The notes under the pieces are model-generated. The model did not search any database and was not told the origin of the DNA. It saw nothing but the letters and a program-made list of their open reading frames with translations. Shown piece after piece: positions 1 through 6,298 of a stretch of DNA of 13,142 bases (its first letter is position 1; each line of letters starts with the position of its first letter). Source of the stretch: JBLFWJ01 sp047611425 (GTDB lineage Bacteria > Bacteroidota > Bacteroidia > UBA10329). Made by a program: the position numbers and the translations under genes. The stretch is taken from the NCBI GenBank assembly GCA_047611425.1, contig JBLFWJ010000089.1, positions 1-13,142 of the forward strand. Reading direction: 5' to 3'.

Positions 1-1
1 G

Positions 2-502
2 CCTGTACTTGTTGAGGCCATAAAGGAGCAACAGCAGATGATAGAGGAGCAGCAAAGCGAGGATGATTTGCAACAGGAGCAGATAACCGCATTGCAAAAT
101 GAGAACCAAGAGCTTCGCAATATGCTTTCTCAGATATTGGAGAACCAGCAGCGTTTCGACTCCGACCTAGAGCAGTGCTGCTTGGATCATGAGCAAGGAG
201 ATGCGGGTCATACAAATGGAGGCTCAACCGGCCTAGGGGAGGATGCTGCGCAGTTGGAGCAGAACCAGCCAAATCCATTCAGTGAGAACACTACCATCAA
301 GTACTACCTACCAAATAGCACGGAGCGTGCAGCCATGGCAATAACAGATATGAATGGTACAGTTCTCAAAACCTTCACCTTATCTGGTAAAGGATATGGC
401 CAGGTACTTATTGGAGGCGGAAGCCTACCAAGCGGAACCTACATTTATACTCTAACCGTTAACGGAGAGCAGGTAGATAGCAAGCGCATGATGCTGCTTT
501 AA
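2..502 (+). CDS. C-terminal part of a T9SS-secreted tail-fibre (S74-type) protein, 5' end outside window
   Basis: The reading frame is open from base 2 (PVLVEAIKEQQQMIEEQQ...) and ends at TAA 500-502, so this is the 3' end of a larger gene; the ATG at 38 is internal. The first visible residues correspond to the end of the Peptidase_S74 chaperone and the start of the coiled coil in the complete paralogue downstream (NPAIIEAIKEQQEMIEQQ). A Gln/Glu-rich coiled coil follows, then a DSDLEQCCLDH segment with a Cys pair, then a T9SS type A sorting domain beginning LEQNQPNPF and ending MMLL. T9SS domains of this kind direct transport through the outer membrane and attachment to the surface or release. 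By homology with its neighbour it should be a surface fibre protein; the N-terminal modules cannot be seen. The last 207 bases are about 93% identical to the end of the next gene. Confidence 0.9.
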   Translation, partial: PVLVEAIKEQQQMIEEQQSEDDLQQEQITALQNENQELRNMLSQILENQQRFDSDLEQCCLDHEQGDAGHTNGGSTGLGEDAAQLEQNQPNPFSENTTIKYYLPNSTERAAMAITDMNGTVLKTFTLSGKGYGQVLIGGGSLPSGTYIYTLTVNGEQVDSKRMMLL

Positions 503-520
503 GCCACACACAGCAATAAT

Positions 521-557
521 AAAGCCCCGCTGGATTTTCCAGCGGGGCTTTTTTATT
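521..557 (+). terminator. Rho-independent terminator after first fibre gene
   Basis: A perfect 13-bp stem (521-533 with 539-551, core GCCCCGCTGG / CCAGCGGGGC) with a 5-base loop is followed by a T-rich run (549-557). It lies 18 bases after the stop codon and insulates the two fibre genes from each other. Confidence 0.95.
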
Positions 558-589
558 TACATTTATTCAAAACTATCACACCAACCATC

Positions 590-3500
590 ATGAAAAAAGC
601 ACTTCTCCAATCCTTAGGGATAATTGTATTTAGCCTATTAACCAGTAATGCTTTTGCACAGGCTATTACCGATAACGGTACCAATGTTGGAATCAGTAAT
701 CCAACGCCATTATATAAGTTGGATGTGAACGGGAGCCTAAACCTCTCCACAGGCAATTCGATCTCCATTGGTGGTAATCAAGTTATCAGTACTGTTGGTT
801 CGCGAAACATCTTTTTAGGAGATGGAACCGGACTGAACATCACCACAGGTGGAGACAATGCCATTATCGGTTTTAAGGCGGGCGAGACACTCGATGCTGG
901 AACCTTCAATACGTTGATTGGGTTGAAAGCGGGTCAGTTCATGACCACGGGTTCATCTAATACGGTTATTGGTCGCTTTGCAGGAAAGAACAGCAACGGA
1001 AACAGAAATGCCTTGATTGGAAGAGAGGCAGGAATAAATACGGTAGGCAATGACAATACCTTCATTGGTGACCGAGCTGGACGGAACAATGCAGGAGGAA
1101 ACGACAATACCATGATCGGTAAAAATGCGGATGTGTCTGCTGGCAACCTTTCCAACGCCACGGCCATCGGTTCGGGTGCAGAGGCCACAGGCAGTAACAT
1201 GATACAGTTGGGTAACCCAGCAGTGACCAGCGTGAACACCTCAGGGCAGCTCACCACAGGTGCCGTGACCTTTCCGAATGTGGATGGCGCGGCTGGTCAG
1301 TCACTCACTACCAATGGAGCAGGAATGGTGACATGGACAAGTGGCGCAGGTGGTCCGACAGGAGCAACAGGCCCAACGGGTGCAAACGGAACAGATGGTA
1401 CTAACGGATTGAATGGCTCAAACGGATTGGACGGGGCTGATGGGGTACCGGGCGCAACGGGCACTACCGGAGCACCAGGATTAGACGGAACTGATGGAGC
1501 ACCTGGAGCCACAGGAACGAATGGAGCAGATGGAACAGACGGAGTTGATGGTCTACCAGGTGCTACAGGACCTTCTGGAGAAGACGGCACGAATGGAGAA
1601 GACGGAGCGACAGGTGCTACAGGACCTTCTGGAGAAGACGGCACTAATGGATTAGACGGAGCCACAGGTCCAACAGGACCTTCTGGAGAAGACGGCACTA
1701 ATGGATTAGACGGAGCTACAGGTCCAATAGGACCTTCTGGAGAAGACGGCACTAATGGATTAGACGGAGCCACAGGTCCAACAGGACCTTCTGGAGAAGA
1801 CGGCACTAATGGATTAGACGGAGCCACAGGTCCAACAGGACCTTCTGGAGAAGACGGCACTAATGGATTAGACGGAGCTACAGGTCCAACAGGACCTTCT
1901 GGAGAAGACGGCACTAATGGATTAGACGGAGCTACAGGTCCAAAAGGACCTTCTGGAGAAGACGGCACTAATGGATTAGACGGAGCTACAGGTCCAACAG
2001 GACCTTCTGGAGAAGACGGCACTAATGGATTAGTTGGAGCTACAGGTCCAACAGGACCTTCTGGAGAAGACGGCACTAATGGATTAGATGGAGCTACAGG
2101 TCCAACAGGGCCATTAGTCTCAGGAAATGAAAATGAAACACTAAGGCACAACGGAAGTAATTGGGAGAGTAATTCTTTTCTAGTTAATACAGGCTCAAGC
2201 TTGGGTGTGGGTGTTAGTAGTCCAAGTACTGATCTTCAGGTAAATTCAGGAATGAAATCTGACCATGTGATTCTTGGTAATAACAGCGAAACAAGCACTA
2301 GCGCCATAATAAGTAATGGTGCAGAAATTTATATCCGGGAAAGTGGGCTATCAGGTGATGAGAATATGATTACGCTCGATAAAACTGGTGGAGTTCGTTA
2401 CGGTATTGGTATTTCCGATTCAGGCCCTCCTTATGACAATTCAGAACTAGCCCTGCAGATAAAGTATAATGGTGCCTCCTACGACTATGGAACAAGCACG
2501 GGAAATACAGATCTTCAAGGCGAAGTATTCATGCACTTCTCACGAGATTCGCGCAAACGAATCGGTGTTTGGACCACTGAGCCAACTACTGAATTGGATA
2601 TTGATGGGCAGATTAGAATGAGAACTGATGCATCAGACGGGTTTATACCCGTGTCAGATGCAGATGGAGTAATGACATGGACAGACCCAAGTACAATTTT
2701 TACAGATACGGATAATCAAAATCTTTCAAGTACATCTGCAGGCACTGACCGAGTCATAAATATTTCTGGAGGTACTGGCACGTCATTTTCTGTTGCGGAT
2801 AACGATAATAATTCCACAAATGAAATTCAAGACCTATCATATAACTCAACGACCAATATCTTATCTCTAACAGGTGATGGTACTAGTGTAGACCTAAGCG
2901 CCCTTTCTAATACCTCTCGATGGAGCAGAGATGCCACTAACGGAGAATTATACCCTTCAACTATATCAGATGAAGTTGGTATTGGGACTATGAATCCAGA
3001 TAGTAAACTGGAAGTTTCCGGAAGAATACATTCGATTAATGAGAGGCCCGGAGAGGCTAACTTATGGTTAGAAAGGTTTACAGAAACAGCCGGGTACGGA
3101 ATCTATCAAGCTAGTGTGGCAGGTGCAGATGTATTCAATTATCTACAAAACCGTCTGCAAATTGGACCATTTGGAGGGACCTTAGCTACAGATAACCTGC
3201 TTGATGTGGTTGGCTCTGTGGCTATAGGAGGATCTTATGCAGGAACGTATAATGCACCGGATAATAGTTTAATTATTGAAAATCAATTGGGGGTTGGTAC
3301 CTCCAGCCCAAATCTGGATTCCAAAGCACATATTGTTGGGAGAATTCTTGTTGATGGAGATGAAGGAGATGAAGGAGCGGGTATTCTTTTACGAGGCTGG
3401 GGTAGTGACATATCAGGTGGTGATATAGCTGTACTAAATGGAGAAGCAATGAATTTTGGCCATGATTCTGATGCTGGAAACGGCTTTTTTACTCAACGTT

Positions 3501-4237
3501 TTAAAATGGGTTCAACTGGGTATGTTACTTTTTATAATAATTATGGCAATTCCTCTGACAAACGTTTTAAGAGAGACATACAAGATTTATCTGGTTCATT
3601 AAATAAAATTTTATCACTAAGAGGAGTGAGTTACCGTTTTATTGATAAAATCGATAATATCGATTTTGATGAAGAGAAAACCAATATTGGTTTTATCGCA
3701 CAAGAACTTGAGACTGTATTTCCTGAAGTAGTCCACACAGATGAACAAGGATATAAGTCTGTTCAATATCACATGTTGAACCCTGCAATAATTGAGGCGA
3801 TAAAAGAACAGCAGGAAATGATAGAGCAGCAACAGACCGAGAACGAGGCCCTTCGTTCGCGCTTGGACAGGATGGAGCAGATGCTCTCACGTTTCGACTC
3901 CGACCTTGAACAGTGCTGCTTAGATCATGATCAAGGAGATGCTGGTCATTCTAATGGAGGGTCAACAGGTCTTGATGATACAGCAGAGTTGGAGCAGAAC
4001 CAGCCTAACCCATTTCATGAGAACACCACTATTAAGTACTACCTGCCAAATAGCACGGAGCGTGCAACCATGGCAATAACAGATATGAATGGTACAGTTC
4101 TCAAGAGCTTCACCCTATCAGGTAAAGGATTTGGTCAGGTGCTTATTGGAGGCGGAAGCCTACCAATCGGAACCTACATCTACACTCTAACCGTTAACGG
4201 AGAGCAGGTAGACAGCAAGCGCATGATGCTGCTGTAG
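590..4237 (+). CDS. Collagen-like T9SS surface fibre protein with Peptidase_S74 intramolecular chaperone domain
   Basis: 1215 aa, from ATG 590 to TAG 4235-4237. Signal peptide at residues 1-24 (MKKALLQ...NAFAQ). Residues ~30-250 contain YadA-head-like beta repeats (NTLIGLKAG, NTVIGRFAG, NALIGREAG). Residues ~254-509 are uninterrupted Gly-X-Y collagen triplets. Residues ~530-985 are a beta-rich stalk with recurring IG-x4-P-x3-LDV-x-G motifs (near residues 32, 538, 657, 796 and 900). A Peptidase_S74 domain starts at SSDKRFKRDI (988-997); Ser989 and Lys994 have the Ser+5-Lys spacing of the autocleavage dyad known in this family. A coiled coil (~1065-1100), a Cys1109-Cys1110 pair and a T9SS type A domain (1134-1215) follow. 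S74 domains trimerise beta-helical fibres and then cut themselves off; the trimeric surface-fibre role here is inferred. A weak promoter-like TACATTTA lies at 558-565. The AT-rich stretch 2110-3780 contrasts with the GC-richer ends. Confidence 0.9.
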   Translation: MKKALLQSLGIIVFSLLTSNAFAQAITDNGTNVGISNPTPLYKLDVNGSLNLSTGNSISIGGNQVISTVGSRNIFLGDGTGLNITTGGDNAIIGFKAGETLDAGTFNTLIGLKAGQFMTTGSSNTVIGRFAGKNSNGNRNALIGREAGINTVGNDNTFIGDRAGRNNAGGNDNTMIGKNADVSAGNLSNATAIGSGAEATGSNMIQLGNPAVTSVNTSGQLTTGAVTFPNVDGAAGQSLTTNGAGMVTWTSGAGGPTGATGPTGANGTDGTNGLNGSNGLDGADGVPGATGTTGAPGLDGTDGAPGATGTNGADGTDGVDGLPGATGPSGEDGTNGEDGATGATGPSGEDGTNGLDGATGPTGPSGEDGTNGLDGATGPIGPSGEDGTNGLDGATGPTGPSGEDGTNGLDGATGPTGPSGEDGTNGLDGATGPTGPSGEDGTNGLDGATGPKGPSGEDGTNGLDGATGPTGPSGEDGTNGLVGATGPTGPSGEDGTNGLDGATGPTGPLVSGNENETLRHNGSNWESNSFLVNTGSSLGVGVSSPSTDLQVNSGMKSDHVILGNNSETSTSAIISNGAEIYIRESGLSGDENMITLDKTGGVRYGIGISDSGPPYDNSELALQIKYNGASYDYGTSTGNTDLQGEVFMHFSRDSRKRIGVWTTEPTTELDIDGQIRMRTDASDGFIPVSDADGVMTWTDPSTIFTDTDNQNLSSTSAGTDRVINISGGTGTSFSVADNDNNSTNEIQDLSYNSTTNILSLTGDGTSVDLSALSNTSRWSRDATNGELYPSTISDEVGIGTMNPDSKLEVSGRIHSINERPGEANLWLERFTETAGYGIYQASVAGADVFNYLQNRLQIGPFGGTLATDNLLDVVGSVAIGGSYAGTYNAPDNSLIIENQLGVGTSSPNLDSKAHIVGRILVDGDEGDEGAGILLRGWGSDISGGDIAVLNGEAMNFGHDSDAGNGFFTQRFKMGSTGYVTFYNNYGNSSDKRFKRDIQDLSGSLNKILSLRGVSYRFIDKIDNIDFDEEKTNIGFIAQELETVFPEVVHTDEQGYKSVQYHMLNPAIIEAIKEQQEMIEQQQTENEALRSRLDRMEQMLSRFDSDLEQCCLDHDQGDAGHSNGGSTGLDDTAELEQNQPNPFHENTTIKYYLPNSTERATMAITDMNGTVLKSFTLSGKGFGQVLIGGGSLPIGTYIYTLTVNGEQVDSKRMMLL
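1571..2110 (+). repeat. In-frame 54-bp tandem repeat, 10 units, encoding Gly-X-Y collagen triplets
   Basis: Ten units begin at 1571, 1625, 1679, 1733, 1787, 1841, 1895, 1949, 2003 and 2057. Each encodes 18 residues of the type PSGEDGTNGLDGATGPTG (residues 328-507 of the protein). Units at 1625, 1733 and 1787 are identical, as are those at 1841 and 1949. The first unit is the most divergent. Single changes give T to I (unit 1679), T to K (unit 1895) and D to V (unit 2003). A 54-bp period keeps the frame whatever the copy number. Less regular Gly-X-Y coding sequence extends upstream to about 1350. Confidence 0.97.
3890..4237 (+). repeat. Near-duplicate 3' module shared with the upstream fibre gene (152-502)
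   Basis: Bases 3890-4237 align to 152-502 with one 3-base indel. About 15 mismatches fall in the last ~207 bases (roughly 93% identity by eye). The segment encodes the Cys-pair linker and the T9SS sorting domain of both fibre proteins. Outside it the two genes resemble each other less, and the two terminators are unrelated. Confidence 0.9.
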
Positions 4238-4255
4238 GTCGGTATAGTATTAAAT

Positions 4256-4293
4256 AAAAAAGGCTCGAATCAGTCATGATTCGAGCCTTTTTT
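4256..4293 (+). terminator. Rho-independent terminator after collagen-like fibre gene
   Basis: A perfect 17-bp stem (4256-4272 with 4277-4293) around the loop GTCA, with AGGCTCGAATCA opposite TGATTCGAGCCT, flanked by A6 and T6 runs. It sits 18 bases after the stop codon. The flanking A and T runs could let it work in both directions, but only the plus strand carries a gene running into it. Confidence 0.95.
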
Positions 4294-4340
4294 ATTTGTT
4301 CAATCTAGAGGCATTAAAATTTGGACTTTTGCACGGTTCA

Positions 4341-6152
4341 ATGAAAGTTCTTCAAAGCATCTACCTAACTATTCTGAGTAAGCTGAGCCTCTGGTTTCGC
4401 TGGTTCGTGAAATGGCGCATGCGCAACATTTCACATCGCACCTTTTTGCTTGTGCTAAGTGTGTTCGTTGGATTCCTTTCGGGCATCATCGCAGTGGTTA
4501 TCAAGAACAGTGTTCACTTCATCCAATCCATTTTCGTTACCGAGTACTTAAGTGAGGTAAGCCGTCTGCTGTACTTCGTGTTGCCCTTTATCGGCATCGG
4601 TATAACCTATACCATCATTCGATTTGTAATCAGAAAACCAATGGTTGATCAAGGAATATCAGCCGTTCTGTATTCACTGAGCAAAGAGCGAGGATTGATT
4701 TCCAAATTTCAGAGTTATGCGTCATTGATTACTGCACCATTTACTGTTGCCTTTGGAGGTTCGGTAGGGTTGGAAGCACCTACATTGATGACAGGTTCTG
4801 CAATTGGGTCTAATCTCGGAAAGGCATTTCACCTTGATTTCAAAATGCGGGCGTTGCTTATCGGAGCTGCGGCTGCTGGTACAGTTTCCTCCATTTTTAA
4901 TGCACCAATTGCCGGTGTTGTATTCACCCTTGAGGTGATTATGATTGACATGACTACAGCGTCACTCATTCCACTACTGGTGGCCTCTGCCTCGGCTTCG
5001 GTTACATCCAGACTGTTTCTTGGCAACGACACCTTATTTCATTTTCCAATCACCGATAGTATTCATTTTAGTGATGTTCCATTCTATGTGGGACTTGGCG
5101 TTATCGCGGGTTTATTCTCAGTCTATTTCACGCTATCCTATTTATGGATCACAAAAATGGGTGGTCGCTTGAAAAACCCATTTGTTCGCATGTCTATTGG
5201 TGGTGCCATTTTAGGACTTCTCCTATTCATTTTTCCACCACTTTATGGGGAGGGTTTTGAACTAATTAATTCATTGGTTGAAGGTGACTTTCAATCCATT
5301 TTCAAAGACACCTTTTTTCCGGACTTGCATGAGAATGCCTACTTGATGTTGCTGTTTATTGGGGCATTGGCGATTCTCAAAGCAGTCGCCACATCAGTAA
5401 CCGTAGGTGCTGGTGGGGTAGGTGGAATATTCGCACCAACGCTATTTATGGGTAGCACCTTAGGGTTCGTGGTTGGTAGTCTGCTTAACCTGATGGGGTT
5501 TGAGGTATCAACATTAAGTTTCACGATGGTTGGAATGGCGGCACTCATGGGCGGAATCATGCGGGCACCCTTAACGGCCATCTTCTTAATTGCCGAAATC
5601 ACCAACGGCTACAGTCTTTTTGTTCCATTGATGATTACTGTTTCGGTGGCGTTCCTAGTATCTAAGTACCTGTTTCCTCATTCGGTGTACACGTTTAAAC
5701 TGGCCACACGTGGTGAGCTTTTAACCCATCATCAAGATAGAAACGTCCTGACTTTAATGAAGATGGATCAGTTGCTTGAGAAGAACCTCAAATGCATTGG
5801 GCCAAGTATGACGTTGGGTGATTTGGTAGAAGTAATCAAGTCCTCCAGCCGAAATATCTTTCCGGTAGTTGACAAGGAAGAGAACTTTTTAGGCATCATC
5901 TTTTTAGACGATGTACGAGACATCATGTTCGATCAGACCAAGTACAGAACCGTACGTGTGTCGGATTTGATGCGACCACCACTCGGTAAAGTTGAATTAG
6001 GCGAGCCAATGGAGAAAGTTGTGAATGCCTTTAAGGATGCCAATGCCTGGAATCTACCCGTACTTGAGAAGGGTAAATACCGTGGTTATTTAAGTCGATC
6101 TCGTTTGTTCACGGCTTATCGAAAACTGCTGGTCGAATTCTCTGAAGATTGA
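4341..6152 (+). CDS. CLC-family chloride channel/transporter with C-terminal CBS pair
   Basis: 603 aa from ATG 4341 to TGA 6150-6152. A longer frame begins at TTG 4296, but that codon lies at the end of the preceding terminator, so ATG 4341 is preferred. This is an inner-membrane anion channel or Cl-/H+ exchanger of CLC type with roughly ten hydrophobic helices (residues ~30-455). Visible motifs are GSVGLEAP with Glu145 at the gating-glutamate position, FNAPIAGVVFTLEV (~189-199), GGIFAP (361-366, the Phe of the selectivity filter) and NGYS with Tyr424 at the pore-tyrosine position. Two CBS domains follow (~475-600: CIGPSMTLGDLV..., VSDLMRPP...), which in other CLCs bind adenine nucleotides and regulate gating. 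Oddities: DQGIS (103-107) stands in place of the usual GSGIP, and Val199 stands where exchangers carry the proton glutamate. The ion and the channel-versus-exchanger mode cannot be fixed from sequence alone. Confidence 0.93.
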   Translation: MKVLQSIYLTILSKLSLWFRWFVKWRMRNISHRTFLLVLSVFVGFLSGIIAVVIKNSVHFIQSIFVTEYLSEVSRLLYFVLPFIGIGITYTIIRFVIRKPMVDQGISAVLYSLSKERGLISKFQSYASLITAPFTVAFGGSVGLEAPTLMTGSAIGSNLGKAFHLDFKMRALLIGAAAAGTVSSIFNAPIAGVVFTLEVIMIDMTTASLIPLLVASASASVTSRLFLGNDTLFHFPITDSIHFSDVPFYVGLGVIAGLFSVYFTLSYLWITKMGGRLKNPFVRMSIGGAILGLLLFIFPPLYGEGFELINSLVEGDFQSIFKDTFFPDLHENAYLMLLFIGALAILKAVATSVTVGAGGVGGIFAPTLFMGSTLGFVVGSLLNLMGFEVSTLSFTMVGMAALMGGIMRAPLTAIFLIAEITNGYSLFVPLMITVSVAFLVSKYLFPHSVYTFKLATRGELLTHHQDRNVLTLMKMDQLLEKNLKCIGPSMTLGDLVEVIKSSSRNIFPVVDKEENFLGIIFLDDVRDIMFDQTKYRTVRVSDLMRPPLGKVELGEPMEKVVNAFKDANAWNLPVLEKGKYRGYLSRSRLFTAYRKLLVEFSED

Positions 6153-6298
6153 CCTGAACCTTACAGTTGTATTCCGTTATGAAGCTTGCAACATGGTTGA
6201 AAACAATCAGCATTAAATGTCCTCTAAGCGAATCGCGTATTGATATGCAAATGTTATTTTCGGATCCGTATTAAAAAAGCACCAATCCTATCCACAAA

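Noticed and set aside
1297..2151. 284-aa antisense ORF across the collagen repeats, Pro/Ser/Val-rich
   Set aside because: It is open only because the 54-bp repeat contains no stop in that frame; the sequence is a mirror of Gly-X-Y codons and there is no start context.
4296..4340. Extended TTG start for the CLC gene
   Set aside because: The TTG sits at the end of the U-tract of the preceding terminator, and the ATG at 4341 gives a normal CLC N-terminus.
6289..6298. CTATCCACAA just before the protease ATG as a DnaA box
   Set aside because: A single one-mismatch 9-mer in isolation is expected by chance and has no supporting structure.
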